From Paraburkholderia nodosa (GTDB lineage: Bacteria; Pseudomonadota; Gammaproteobacteria; Burkholderiales; Burkholderiaceae), in contig NZ_MCNV01000005.1 in the NCBI RefSeq assembly GCF_001718195.1, positions 284,062 through 348,061 on the forward strand: a DNA stretch of 64,000 nucleotides, written 5' to 3'. The notes under the pieces were generated by a model that was not told the origin of the DNA, did no database searches, and worked only from the letters and a program-made list of their open reading frames with translations. Both the position numbers and the translations under genes were made by a program. Shown in pieces: positions 8,607 through 17,999 of this stretch; position 1 is the first letter of the stretch; each line of letters opens with the position of its first letter.

Positions 8607-9014
8607 TGGTTCCATGCTCGTCGACGAAAAACCGCTTTGGGTCGATGCCTGTGTGCCTTGTGGGTCGGCTGTTGCCGACCGCCGCGGGCGGATGTATTGC
8701 CCGTCAAGAGCCCGAAGTGGCAGAGCGATTGCTATCCAACTTCACTTGCCGATCTCTGGCACCGGCCAGTGACCGTGGACGACACACAAGCGCTGCCGTG
8801 CATCAATTGTGGCTGTCCGTCACCGCGTCGGGATGAGACGTTCGCGCGCGAAATTCCAGAGATCATCAGCTCTCGATGTTTTCGCTCGACTAGATAGCGA
8901 GTCACGGCAGATAAGGGGTTCACGCGCGATACTACCGGAAATCGATTCACGTTTCTTGTGGGCAACCAGTAGATTTCGCGGCTCATGAACTAAGGTTTGC
9001 AGTCGCATTCTCAA
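8607..9014. other. intergenic stretch with no recognisable gene
   Basis: About 400 bases between the CHAP-like gene and the LysR remnant. Short frames exist on both strands but none shows a family pattern or plausible ribosome binding site. It is probably decayed sequence. Confidence 0.5.
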
Positions 9015-9338
9015 TCACGACCGATTCAGTTCCGCCAGGGCCGGTGGAGTGTCGCGACGTCCGGCGTGCAGACAGAGCTCCACGGTCGGCAACGGTGGAA
9101 GACCGTCTTTTTCGCCGAGTTTTCTCAGCGACGATGACACGCCGGCCGACGTTCTCAATGTGATGCCTAAACCTGCCGCTACCCCGGACCAAAGGCTCTG
9201 AAGACTGGCCGTGGTATAGGCCAATCTCCAGGAGATACTTGCGTTCTCAAGCGCCGCAATACCGGCGCGGCGGAAGAAGCAAGGTGGATTGTATAAGGCC
9301 AGGTCCAACGGAAGTCCGGGCCTGAGGACGGCCCCCAC
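9015..9338 (-). pseudogene. LysR-family regulator, C-terminal fragment
   Basis: About 107 residues matching the second half of a LysR substrate-binding domain: LPLDLALYNPPCFFRRAGI, then SLQSLWSGVAAGLGITLRT, which corresponds to the conserved hinge and effector-pocket region. The N-terminal winged helix-turn-helix and the first effector lobe are absent; the frame meets AT-rich intergenic DNA on its upstream side. It is a truncated remnant without DNA-binding capacity. Confidence 0.7.
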
Positions 9339-9364
9339 ACTCAGTCTAGCGACAATTTAATTTA

Positions 9365-9415
9365 ACATAAATATAATGATGGAAGTTTGGTCAGTTTTGA
9401 TTTGTAGTCCTATAT
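9365..9415 (+). promoter_or_regulatory. two-box AT-rich motif, copy A
   Basis: Box 1 ACATAAATATAATGAT (9365-9380) and box 2 TTTGTAGTCCTATAT (9401-9415) are separated by 20 bases. Exactly the same two boxes occur at 54733-54773 with a 10-base spacer. Both copies are AT-rich islands in GC-rich surroundings with a short frame starting 64 or fewer bases downstream. The conserved boxes and spacing change of one helical turn suggest protein-binding sites or a mobile repeat; function is not known. Confidence 0.5.
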
Positions 9416-10139
9416 GCTTTGCATCGGTGCAGTGCCAGTTCTGAAGCTGCCGGCATATCAATCCCGTAGCGCGAGCGCATGGAAGCCACCGTGCGGCGTG
9501 ACCTCATCGGCCGCGCCGATCGTGGATGGCGTTTGACCTTGCTGGTCACGTCGCGCCAGTGGCACCTGTCAGGGCAGCTAGTCGTGTCTGTCAAAATAGC
9601 GGTATGCGTTCGCCAGCTACTGCGCACCCCATGCGCCTTGGCGGGGCGCATGTTGCCGCCAACGTCCGTTGCGGTCGACTCCCCCGATCTCGTCCGCTCC
9701 CAGAAAATGCGAGCTGCGACACCAGGCTTCTTCTCTGCGGGACTGTGTCAAAGTGATGCCCATCAGATCGGAAATGAGGGAGATCACTTTGATGTCTCCC
9801 TCAGCCACCGTCTATAACGGCCGCCACGAGCCGCTTACTCTTCATCTATCAGTAGTTCACCCCATCGGCGGAAGCCGGATCTGATACTAGGTGTTTACAC
9901 CTACAATACATTTTATTTAATTCTAGATAATCTTTCTGAAAATAGCCCGAGCGGAACAGACGGACCGCTGACGATCGGCCAGTGTGGGGATGGCCACGCT
10001 ACGGAGTGCTAATCAGCTTGCCCGGTTGATGGGCTGCCGAATACTGACATTCGAAAAATGTCGCCAGTGCCGACAACTTCGATAGGAGACGCCGTACGCA
10101 TTTTTCAACAGCAACCCAGTTCAACAAGAGGCTCAAGCT
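9416..10139. other. intergenic region upstream of the LivK-type gene
   Basis: No gene is recognised. A short frame from 9479 has weak similarity at its VVSVKIA segment to the short frame after the second motif copy. From about 9885 to 9945 the DNA becomes strongly AT-rich (TTTACA at about 9891, TAGATAATC at about 9924) and may hold the promoter of the binding-protein gene at 10140, but no single -35/-10 pair stands out. Confidence 0.4.
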
Positions 10140-11285
10140 ATGAAATCTCACCTCAAACCCATCAACGCTGCGCTGACTCTCGCGTGCATCGTCATGGCCT
10201 ACGGTCAAGCCGCTCTCGCCGACGTGACCGTGAAGATCGGCAGCGCTGCCCCGCTGACCGGCAACATCGCCCACATGGGCCAGGATGCGGCCGATGGCGT
10301 CAAGCTCGCCGTCCAGCAAATCAACAAGGCCGGCAATCTGGTCATCGGCGGCCAGAAGGTCGTCCTGGAGGTCGATTCGCTGGATGACCAGGCCGATCCC
10401 CGGACCGGTACGAATGTCGCGCAGAAGCTGGTCGACGACGGTGTCGTGGCAGTGATCGGCCACCTGAACTCCGGCGTGTCCATCCCCGCGTCCAAAATCT
10501 ACCGCGACAACGGCGTCACGCAGATCACCCCGGGCTCCACCAACCCGCAGTACACGCTGCAAGGCTACAAGACCGCCTTCCGCATGATCGGCACCGACGC
10601 CCAGCAGGGTCCCGCCCTCGCCAAGTACGCCCAAAACCAGAAGGTCAAGTCGGTCGTCATCGTCGACGACGCCACGGCCTACGGCCAGGGCCTTGCGGAC
10701 CAGTTCGAGAAGACCGCCAAGGCCGAAGGCATCCAGGTGCTATCGCGCGAGGCCACCAACGATAAGGCCACGGACTTCAAGGCCATCCTGACCAGGATTA
10801 AAGCCGAACGCCCCGACGCCATCATGTATGGCGGCGAGGACGCGACCGGCGGTCCCTTCGCCAAGCAGGCCATGCAGTTGGCCATTCGCGCCCGGATCCT
10901 GGCGGGCGACGGGGTCTGCACTACCGACCTGGCCAGGCTGGCCGGCGACGCCGCCGACAACCTGGTTTGCTCAGTCGCGGGCGGCGATCTGTCCGCGATG
11001 GCAGGCAGCGCCGCGTTCGGCAAGGAACTGAAGGCCGCGTATGGCCACGATCCAGTGGTCTACTCGCCGGTTGCGTACAGCGCCGTCTACGTGATCGTCG
11101 ATGCCATGAAACGCTCCAACTCGATCACGCGCGCCGATATCCTGTCCGCCATGCCCTCGACCAGTCTCAACACCCTGATTGGCAATATCCGGTTCGACGA
11201 GCACGGCGACCTGAAGGACAGCTCCATCTCACTCTACAAATACGTCAAAGGCAAGCGAACCCTGCTGGAGGTCGAGAAGATGTAA
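10140..11285 (+). CDS. branched-chain amino acid-type ABC substrate-binding protein (LivJ/LivK family)
   Basis: 381 residues. A Sec signal peptide ends near ALADVT (about residue 23-27). The mature protein begins VKIGSAAPLTGNIAHMGQD, the classic first strand of LivJ/LivK, and continues with QINKAGNLVIGG and VVAVIGHLNSG, the ligand-binding loop region. It should bind an amino acid or related ligand in the periplasm. No matching permease or ATPase genes are adjacent, so it must use a transporter encoded elsewhere or act as an orphan receptor. A run of amino-acid-metabolism genes lies convergent to it from 11629. An AGAGG ribosome binding site precedes the ATG. Confidence 0.92.
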   Translation: MKSHLKPINAALTLACIVMAYGQAALADVTVKIGSAAPLTGNIAHMGQDAADGVKLAVQQINKAGNLVIGGQKVVLEVDSLDDQADPRTGTNVAQKLVDDGVVAVIGHLNSGVSIPASKIYRDNGVTQITPGSTNPQYTLQGYKTAFRMIGTDAQQGPALAKYAQNQKVKSVVIVDDATAYGQGLADQFEKTAKAEGIQVLSREATNDKATDFKAILTRIKAERPDAIMYGGEDATGGPFAKQAMQLAIRARILAGDGVCTTDLARLAGDAADNLVCSVAGGDLSAMAGSAAFGKELKAAYGHDPVVYSPVAYSAVYVIVDAMKRSNSITRADILSAMPSTSLNTLIGNIRFDEHGDLKDSSISLYKYVKGKRTLLEVEKM

Positions 11286-11372
11286 TCGAAGCAGGGCTGA
11301 CGCGGGAGCCTCCTGGTCCCCCGCGCCCGCACCGCAGCGCACAGGGTGGATCTTTGCTGAGACCCTTGAATG

Positions 11373-11397
11373 GCCGCCGTCCCCGGCGGCGTTTCTC
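11373..11397 (+). terminator. Rho-independent-like terminator
   Basis: A perfect 7-bp GC stem GCCGCCG/CGGCGGC with a four-base loop, followed by GTTTCTCTT. It lies about 90 bases after the LivK-type stop and would end that transcript. Confidence 0.55.
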
Positions 11398-11628
11398 TTG
11401 TGCGCTCAGCAGGAGGGCGCTGCAAGCGGTGAGTCGCGACCTTGATTGAAAGAGATGTCGGGAGTCTGACTACTGTAGATTGACGCCCAAGGCAGCGAAG
11501 CGGCAATACGCCACGACAACTGCTCGCCCACCGCCCACCGGGTTGATTGAATGGACCGTCAGCCTGGGATACAAGAACATTAGGGCAGTACAGCGCTCAA
11601 ACAAGCGCCCAGGTGGACGAGGCGCTAA

Positions 11629-12558
11629 TCAGCGCCCAGCCTTTTCGCTGCGATTGGCACGACCAAGCTCGGCTATGAGCCGAATTCGTGCCTTTGATGC
11701 GTTCAGACCGTCATAACCTGCCGTGGTCAGCCCGAGGTTGTGCGCGCGATCATAGGCATATTTGGTGACGGCTGGATTGACCCGGAAACCATGGGCGCAG
11801 CGTGTCGATAGCACGACAGGGATATGTCCAGCGGCTTCCCTCAGAAGTCTCTCTGACTGCGCTGAGAAGCCACCTGCGCCCTTGCCTGCCACGACGATAC
11901 CGTCGAGTCTGGAGATATCCGGGAAGCCAACGAGTAGCCCGAAGGTCTCCGTGACGATCGCAACGCGGGCGCCGAGATCGGATACATCGAGTTCCGCGTA
12001 ACTCTCGTCAACGATTCCCGATCCTGCGAGCGTGACGATATCGGCTTCAATGGAGCCGCGGACCGCCGTATCTGGTCCGAAGGGCTGAATGGCCTGCGGC
12101 CATACCTTGACGATCGAGACCGGGTCGAAAATCCGTCCCGCAAAGGCAACGAGGGCGCTCGCGCCCTGCGGCATGGCCCTTGCCAGATTTGCAGAATCCG
12201 CCAGATTGCGCGGACCATCGGCATTGGCATTGCCACCGGGGATCGCAGCACCGGTCAAAACGACAGGCCGGTCACGATCAAAAAGCAGAGCGGCGGCATA
12301 GGCGACATCTTCCATTGCGTCGGTGCCGCAGCACATGACGAACGCGTCGCTCTCCCGATCCTGCCGTATGACATCCCGAGCACGGCAAAGTGAGGCGAAA
12401 GTCAGATCGCAGCTATCGACAGGATCGATGTCATGTCCGATCCAGTCTGCCTGACCGCTCAATGCGATCAGATCGCGTGCCAATAGACGCTTGATCGTCC
12501 CGTCAACCTGGTAGCTTTCCGTGATGGTTCCGCCACAATTCAGGAGTCCGATTTTCAT
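11629..12558 (-). CDS. asparaginase/glutaminase-family amidohydrolase
   Basis: 309 residues, slightly short of the ~325 of type I/II L-asparaginases. The nucleophile-type threonine lies in NCGGTITESY (T11). The second catalytic block reads CCGTDAMED, with Thr79 and Asp80 kept, but the usual leading His of HGTDTMEE is Cys. VLTGAAIPGG and DGPRNL blocks also fit. No signal peptide, so cytosolic. It probably hydrolyses a side-chain amide or a related bond, but the altered signature leaves specificity open. It follows the PLP-enzyme gene by 12 bases on the same strand and is the last gene of a minus-strand amino-acid cluster. Confidence 0.85.
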   Translation of the reverse strand: MKIGLLNCGGTITESYQVDGTIKRLLARDLIALSGQADWIGHDIDPVDSCDLTFASLCRARDVIRQDRESDAFVMCCGTDAMEDVAYAAALLFDRDRPVVLTGAAIPGGNANADGPRNLADSANLARAMPQGASALVAFAGRIFDPVSIVKVWPQAIQPFGPDTAVRGSIEADIVTLAGSGIVDESYAELDVSDLGARVAIVTETFGLLVGFPDISRLDGIVVAGKGAGGFSAQSERLLREAAGHIPVVLSTRCAHGFRVNPAVTKYAYDRAHNLGLTTAGYDGLNASKARIRLIAELGRANRSEKAGR

Positions 12559-12570
12559 TAGGGTCGGCCT

Positions 12571-13716
12571 TTAGACAAGAGTGTCGAGAGTTTGCGAGTA
12601 CATATCCGCGATGGCTCCGGCGTTCTTGATACCCGTGCCTGTTAACAGGACAACCGTCTCCTCCCGCGCCCGAATCGCCCCAACCCGGGTAAGCCGGTCA
12701 AATCCTGCAACCGCAGTCGCCGAAGTCAGCTCCGGCAGAAGACCTAGTCGCGCAATCCGCCTGAGCGCTTCGACGATTGCCTCTTCTTCCACAGCCACAG
12801 TCGTGCCGCCCGTCTCCCTGACAGCGTTGACCACCTGCGTGAGCCGTAGAGGATGGGCGATGGCCGTCCCCTCGGAGACTGTCTTTCGTATCTCGCGCGA
12901 AACAGGAGTCGTGACGCCGGCCTGGAAGCTGGCATCGATGGGAGAGCAGTTCAACGGCTGGCAAACGAAGAGCCTGGGCATTTTGTGAATCTGACCCGCG
13001 CGCATCAATTGCGAGAACGCCAGGTAACAGCCGAGTACATTGCTGCCCGCGCCTGCAGGCATGACGATGTTGTCCGGCGCCTGGAAGTTGAGGTCCTCCC
13101 AGATTTCGTAGCCGACCGACTTGGTCCCTTCGAGGAAAAATGGCTGCCAGTTGTGACTGGCGTAGAAGATGCTCGCGGACTGCCGGACTGCCTCGTCCTC
13201 GCACGCCTGTCGAGGCCCGTCGACCAGTTGTACCTCCGCCCCGTAGGCTCGCATCTGGGCGATCTTCGCGGGCGACGCGTAGGCGGGCGCCAGAATCTTC
13301 ACGCGCATGGTGCCCGCAGCGCCATAAGCCGCCACCGAAGCTCCGCCGTTGCCTGAACTGTCCTCCAGAACGGACGCGATACCTTGTTGCCGTAACATCG
13401 AGAGCATCACCGTGGTGCCGCGATCCTTGAAGCTGCTGGTGGGGCTGAACCACTCCAGCTTGAAATACGGCCGGTGGTCGTCCCATATCTTCTGGATCAG
13501 CGGGGTGCACCCTTCTCCCATAGAGATGGGGGAGACAATCTCGACTGGAAGCGATGCGCGATAGCGCCATTGGGAGCGAAGGTGTCGGTCGATGTCATCC
13601 CGGGAAATTCCAGCCAGCGGCGAGATCAGGAGCGGTCTGCGGTCGTCCGAACACCACCGGGGCGTGTCTAAACGATAAGTGGTGCCGCTGAGCGGCTCAA
13701 CATAGTGCGGGTTCAA
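12571..13716 (-). CDS. threonine-synthase-like PLP-dependent lyase (fold type II)
   Basis: About 381 residues. The PLP lysine lies in SSFKDRGTTV, the phosphate-binding loop in SSGNGGASVAAYG, and a later PAGAGSNVLG loop follows, all typical of threonine synthase, diaminopropionate lyase and related beta-eliminating or beta-replacing enzymes. A TTG start at 13716 is preferred because AGAGGAG lies eight bases upstream; ATG 13740 or 13761 has no such site. Adjacent genes encode an ornithine-cyclodeaminase-family protein and an asparaginase-like enzyme, not homoserine kinase, so a catabolic or specialised role is more likely than threonine biosynthesis. Confidence 0.82.
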   Translation of the reverse strand: MNPHYVEPLSGTTYRLDTPRWCSDDRRPLLISPLAGISRDDIDRHLRSQWRYRASLPVEIVSPISMGEGCTPLIQKIWDDHRPYFKLEWFSPTSSFKDRGTTVMLSMLRQQGIASVLEDSSGNGGASVAAYGAAGTMRVKILAPAYASPAKIAQMRAYGAEVQLVDGPRQACEDEAVRQSASIFYASHNWQPFFLEGTKSVGYEIWEDLNFQAPDNIVMPAGAGSNVLGCYLAFSQLMRAGQIHKMPRLFVCQPLNCSPIDASFQAGVTTPVSREIRKTVSEGTAIAHPLRLTQVVNAVRETGGTTVAVEEEAIVEALRRIARLGLLPELTSATAVAGFDRLTRVGAIRAREETVVLLTGTGIKNAGAIADMYSQTLDTLV

Positions 13717-13991
13717 GTTTCCGACTCCTCTTTGGCGCATACCGGATCGCTGCAAGAGCAAGACGATGATGGCTGTGACGTTGTTGGGTGTTACGGGAAG
13801 GCCATTGGTTGATGAAAAGGTGGCCCTTGGGGAGCCAAACGTCAGGCGCCCTTGGCGTCAGCGATTGACCGGGCCCGCCATCGACAGCGCGCGGGGTGAT
13901 CGCACGGCGACGTGCGATGAAGGCGACGCCGTGCACGGTGCGGGTCATCATCGCGGATCGTCCGGATTCTGGGTTCAGGCCAGGACAGCGA

Positions 13992-14963
13992 TCACCAGGG
14001 CCACGCCACGGTGACTCCGAGGCCCAGGTCAGTGGCGCGGCGGTGGATCAATCGAGCGACGGTCAAGTCCTGCAAGGCCAGGCCGGTCATGTCGAAAACG
14101 CTGATATCTGTCGGTTCGCGCCGCCATTGGGAACGGCCCGTGACCAGGTCTCCCATCTCGATGGAAGGCGTGTGCGGCGCCCATTGCAGTTCTCCGAGCT
14201 CGCGGGCCTGCTCCAGGTCGTCGACGACGATCCGGGCTCGATCGAGCACGCCCGCGGCAAGCTCGCGCTTGCCTCGGGTGTCCGCGCCGACGCAGTTCAG
14301 ATGCGTCCCGGCGCGGAGCGCCGTTTCATCGAAGAGTGGGCCGCTACCGGTCGTCGCGGTGATGATGAGGTCACTTTGGGCGACCGCCTCATCCGCATTT
14401 GCGGCGCAGCTCAACATGCATTGGCCCGCAAACAAAGATTCAAACTCCGCCTGCGGTTCCCGATCCAACGAGACGTAATTCACATGCGTCAGCGAAGGTA
14501 GCGTTCTGAGCGCAAACGCGAGCTGTGCCTTCGCCTGAATGCCTGTGCCGAAGACCGTGGCCACTGCGCTGTCCTGGCGCGCCAGCAGGGAAAGCCCAAG
14601 GGCCCCAGCCGCGGCGGTGCGCGCCGTGGTGATGGCGTTGCCGTCGATCACGCACATGGGCCGGCCGGTGGCCGGATCGAACAGCAGCACGGTGGCCTGA
14701 TGCGCTTCGCCGCCGAGTGTCCGGTTCATTGGCCAGAAGCCGGCCGCCTTGAACCCCAGCAGGTCCTGGCTACCGACGTCCCCGGATTTGATACCGAAGA
14801 TGCCGCCTGTAGTCAGCTTTTCGCGCACGACCGGGAACACGCGGCCCGCGCGCTGTCCGTGCAGTTCGAAAGCCTCGCGCACCGCCGCGATCACGTCGTC
14901 CGGTATGAGCAGTTGCTCGACGACATGCTTGTCGACGAGAAGGAGCGTGGCGTCACTTGGCAT
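13992..14963 (-). CDS. ornithine cyclodeaminase / mu-crystallin family NAD(P)-dependent enzyme
   Basis: 323 residues, normal for the family. The N-terminal part contains VVREKLTTGGIFGIKSGD and the family block VLLFDPATGRPMCVIDGNAITTARTAAAGALG; the Rossmann loop is VFGTGIQAKAQL. Members include ornithine cyclodeaminase, alanine dehydrogenase, L-arginine dehydrogenase (DauB), and SbnB-type amino acid dehydrogenases. The gene directly follows, with an 11-base overlap, a DauR/YheO-type regulator, the same pairing as the dauBAR locus for D-arginine use in Pseudomonas, so an imino/amino acid oxidoreductase is a fair inference. The exact substrate is unknown. Confidence 0.88.
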   Translation of the reverse strand: MPSDATLLLVDKHVVEQLLIPDDVIAAVREAFELHGQRAGRVFPVVREKLTTGGIFGIKSGDVGSQDLLGFKAAGFWPMNRTLGGEAHQATVLLFDPATGRPMCVIDGNAITTARTAAAGALGLSLLARQDSAVATVFGTGIQAKAQLAFALRTLPSLTHVNYVSLDREPQAEFESLFAGQCMLSCAANADEAVAQSDLIITATTGSGPLFDETALRAGTHLNCVGADTRGKRELAAGVLDRARIVVDDLEQARELGELQWAPHTPSIEMGDLVTGRSQWRREPTDISVFDMTGLALQDLTVARLIHRRATDLGLGVTVAWPW

Positions 14964-15582
14964 CGCTGTACACCGTTGCGCGAGACACGCCCAGATGGAC
15001 TGCGATGGTGTCCATCGCGCGACGGACCTCGAGCAGCCCGGCCGCCTTGAGTTCCTTCAGGAGCGAGCGGCGGTCCTCTGCCTTGAGCGCGCGGGGGGTC
15101 GACGCCATGCGTGCGGCGAATTCGTCGATACGGGCGCGAATGAGGTCGGCGCTAGCAGGATCGAGCGACTCCCTGGCAGGTGTGGTGCCCTCGACAGCCA
15201 TGAACCTGCTCAGCATGTTCTGAAAACCCCGGAACAGCGTGAGGTCGACGTTCATGCACAGTGCGGCGATGTAGTCGCCGTTGGAGTCCTTGATGCCGAT
15301 GGAAGTGCTCTTCACCTGGCGGCCATCCGAGAACTGGTTCGGATAGTTGGCGATGATCTGCTCGTAGGCAGGGTCCATGATCCGCGCAAGCCCGAGTTCG
15401 GTCGCAGGCTGCCCGACTTCTCGACCTGACAGATTGTTGTGGATCGCAAGCACCGCGTGCTCCGGGTCAAGGAGATCATGGACCACGACCTCGGTAAATG
15501 GGGCGAAAGTCTGTGCCAGCCCTTCAGCGACCTGTTTGATCTGCCCCAGCAGTAGCTGCTGTTCGGGAGTCTTCTTCGGCAT
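14953..15582 (-). CDS. YheO/DauR-type PAS-HTH transcriptional regulator
   Basis: 209 residues. An N-terminal YheO-like PAS domain (about residues 15-125, with FTEVVVHDLLDPEHAVLAI and SIGIKDSNGDYIAALCMNVD) is followed by a DauR-type HTH_22 domain ending in DTIAVHLGVSRATVYSDAK. DauR controls D-arginine catabolism in Pseudomonas; this protein probably senses an amino acid and controls the three enzyme genes downstream. It heads the minus-strand operon. The PAS domain may bind the ligand directly. Confidence 0.88.
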   Translation of the reverse strand: MPKKTPEQQLLLGQIKQVAEGLAQTFAPFTEVVVHDLLDPEHAVLAIHNNLSGREVGQPATELGLARIMDPAYEQIIANYPNQFSDGRQVKSTSIGIKDSNGDYIAALCMNVDLTLFRGFQNMLSRFMAVEGTTPARESLDPASADLIRARIDEFAARMASTPRALKAEDRRSLLKELKAAGLLEVRRAMDTIAVHLGVSRATVYSDAK

Positions 15583-15615
15583 GTCGGCTCCAGTAGTTTC
15601 TTTGACATGCTGGGC

Positions 15616-15644
15616 AGTTTGGCAATTACTGGACGATTTGTCAA
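15616..15644 (-). promoter_or_regulatory. candidate promoter of the DauR-type operon
   Basis: On the minus strand a perfect TTGACA (15644-15639) is followed after 17 bases by a weak CAAACT. The repeated TTTG-CAA words around it (TTTGGCAA, TTTGTCAA) might be an autoregulatory site. It lies 34-62 bases upstream of the start codon. Confidence 0.3.
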
Positions 15645-16051
15645 ATCCCTAGCAAACCGTCTAGTTGAAAATCCCGAGGCGGTTCGGCCAGGAGCTTCCA
15701 ACGCCTGGTGGATCGGTCGACGTCGGTTGAAGCAGAACCCTGCGACCGGAGCGAGAGCGGTGACGCTGCGTTATTGCCACGCTTCGCAGAGTCTCCAGAG
15801 AGTCATGGAGCAATACCGGGCAGGGCGCGGAAGTCAAGACGCACACGGCGCTCAATGCGATTTTGGCGAAACCAGCGTATCGGGCGCGGAACGGAGGGCT
15901 GTCTTTTGCCGCGACGGCACCTGCGGGCGAAGTTGGCCGTCCAAGGACTGGACTGTCTATCGCTCAGCGTACATCGGGACCTGGCGCAAACTTTCCATTC
16001 GTCAGGAAACCGGCGCGGCCTGTTGGCCGCGCCAGTTTGCCAATGACGATC
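15645..16051. other. intergenic stretch with no recognisable gene
   Basis: About 400 bases upstream of the DauR-type regulator and downstream of the hmp fragment. No frame shows a family pattern. Confidence 0.45.
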
Positions 16052-16628
<577 letters not shown>

Positions 16629-16948
16629 CCAGAGACCCCCTGGCGTGGTTTCAACCGCATACCTTGCCCGGTGCGGCGCGCACAGCGCTGATGGATTGCG
16701 CATGGGAAAATTTTGACATCCGGAGAATCCGGCGATGCATACAGCCTGCGCCAAGGAAATCCGGGGAGAAGAGCAACTGAACTTCTCCGGGGATCGTGGC
16801 GGGAAGTTTGGCGATTCGGCCGCAAGATAGCGTACGCCGGCGACCTCGTTGTAGTGTTATTGTCATTTGGCCGCGCGGTAGACCTGCGGCGTGCCTACGG
16901 CTGTGAACGCGAAGGCGCGGCGATACCACTGCGGCAACGACACGCTGG
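16629..16948. other. intergenic stretch with no recognisable gene
   Basis: About 320 bases between two small-protein genes that converge on it. No family pattern, transposon end or clear terminator was seen. Confidence 0.45.
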
Positions 16949-17176
16949 CTATGTTGAGCTGACACAATGCTCTTCAACCCACTCCACTGCACTTTCGCGC
17001 GCGAAACTCAGAGCCTCGTTTTCGTCGATAAAATTCTCATCCAGGCACAGGTCGTGGACATCGTCTTCGAAAGAACCGTCGGACGCCGGAACGAAGATTC
17101 TCGCATTGGCCACGATACGTCCGTCCTCGATGCTCGCGCTGGTGCTGATCAGGCAAGACTGAAAAATGAATTGCAT
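16949..17176 (-). CDS. small acidic hypothetical protein
   Basis: 75 residues, rich in Asp/Glu in the second half (DGSFEDDVHDLCLDEN). Layout is N-terminal strands followed by a C-terminal helix ENEALSFARESAVEWVEEH. The final helix with a conserved-looking A-x-x-W resembles the protein at 16392, so both may belong to one small-domain family. No membrane segment or signal peptide. Function unknown. Confidence 0.55.
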   Translation of the reverse strand: MQFIFQSCLISTSASIEDGRIVANARIFVPASDGSFEDDVHDLCLDENFIDENEALSFARESAVEWVEEHCVSST

Positions 17177-17508
17177 GGCTGGCTCCGGTAGCTGGTCGCA
17201 TGACTACCTGCGCCGGAGCAAGCGCCATACCGCGCGGTGTGCAGACTGTGGCAGGACAATCGCCGGCGCCCGCGGGCGCCAAGGCACGGCGCGGCTATCA
17301 AACCGCCAAGCGATCGGCCTCGGGATGCAGGGCACCGGCTGGCTAGCTGAAACGCCTGTGCGACGTTTGACGGCGCACGCGCCAACAAGTGGGGGCGCAC
17401 GGCGAATGCAGGCGCAGCTCCCGTCAAGGTATGACGGTTGCCTGGCTTCCTTCGCAGGCAGGCCGCGACCCAGCACAGAAGGGCCTCCTGCTTTGCCGCG
17501 AGCGCGGC
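17177..17508. other. intergenic stretch with no recognisable gene
   Basis: About 330 GC-rich bases. Several overlapping frames are present on both strands, but their composition is arginine/serine/proline-rich and looks non-coding. Confidence 0.4.
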
Positions 17509-17934
17509 TTACTTCGATTTCGGTGGCCGGCCGGTCTTGACCGGTTCGACCGCCTTGACGGCCCCAAGAAGACGTTCCGTCGGCGCCGATGCCAGTAGGA
17601 GCAGCCCCGCACGGACGAGCTCGCTCTTCTTTACGGCGAGGCCAGCATCGAGGCACCGCTGCTTCAGTACCGCGAGCTGTTCGTAGTCCTCCCTGGGCAT
17701 CGTGAAGGTGTCGCGCACGACTTTTTCCTGTTTGACATGCTCCTTGCGGTGCCGGGCAGCGTGCCCAGGAGGCGCTTCAACGGGCATTGCCTTCCGGGTC
17801 TGTGGCTTGGCCGCCACACGTCGGGTTTGGGCACTCTGGACTGACTTTCTGCCGGCCACTGCCTCGTTGGCGCCGTCGTCCGGGCATACATCCGCGCGCT
17901 TGGCGCTTTTGTTCCTGGTAGCCTGTGGCTTCAT
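17509..17934 (-). CDS. hypothetical basic protein with ribbon-helix-helix-like segment
   Basis: 141 residues from ATG 17934 (MKPQATRNKSAKRAD). The first ~75 residues are a low-complexity, lysine/arginine/alanine-rich tail. The ordered part VRDTFTMPREDYEQLAVLKQRCLDAGLAVKKSELVR has a beta strand followed by two helices, the outline of a ribbon-helix-helix DNA-binding domain, and is followed by RAGLLLLASAP and a basic tail ending GRPPKSK. A nucleoid-associated or regulatory role is plausible. It is divergent from phoU with 65 bases between the starts. The longer start at 18000 would overlap the phoU start and was not chosen. Confidence 0.6.
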   Translation of the reverse strand: MKPQATRNKSAKRADVCPDDGANEAVAGRKSVQSAQTRRVAAKPQTRKAMPVEAPPGHAARHRKEHVKQEKVVRDTFTMPREDYEQLAVLKQRCLDAGLAVKKSELVRAGLLLLASAPTERLLGAVKAVEPVKTGRPPKSK

Positions 17935-17948
17935 GGGTTTTTTCACGT

Positions 17949-17976
17949 TTGACAAACCGTACAAACAGTTTATCGT
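17949..17976 (+). promoter_or_regulatory. candidate promoter of phoU-like gene
   Basis: TTGACA at 17949-17954 and TATCGT at 17971-17976 with a 16-base spacer, followed by an AAGGAG ribosome binding site at 17988-17993 and ATG at 18000. Confidence 0.5.
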
Positions 17977-17999
17977 CTTTCCGGTAGAAGGAGCTTTCA

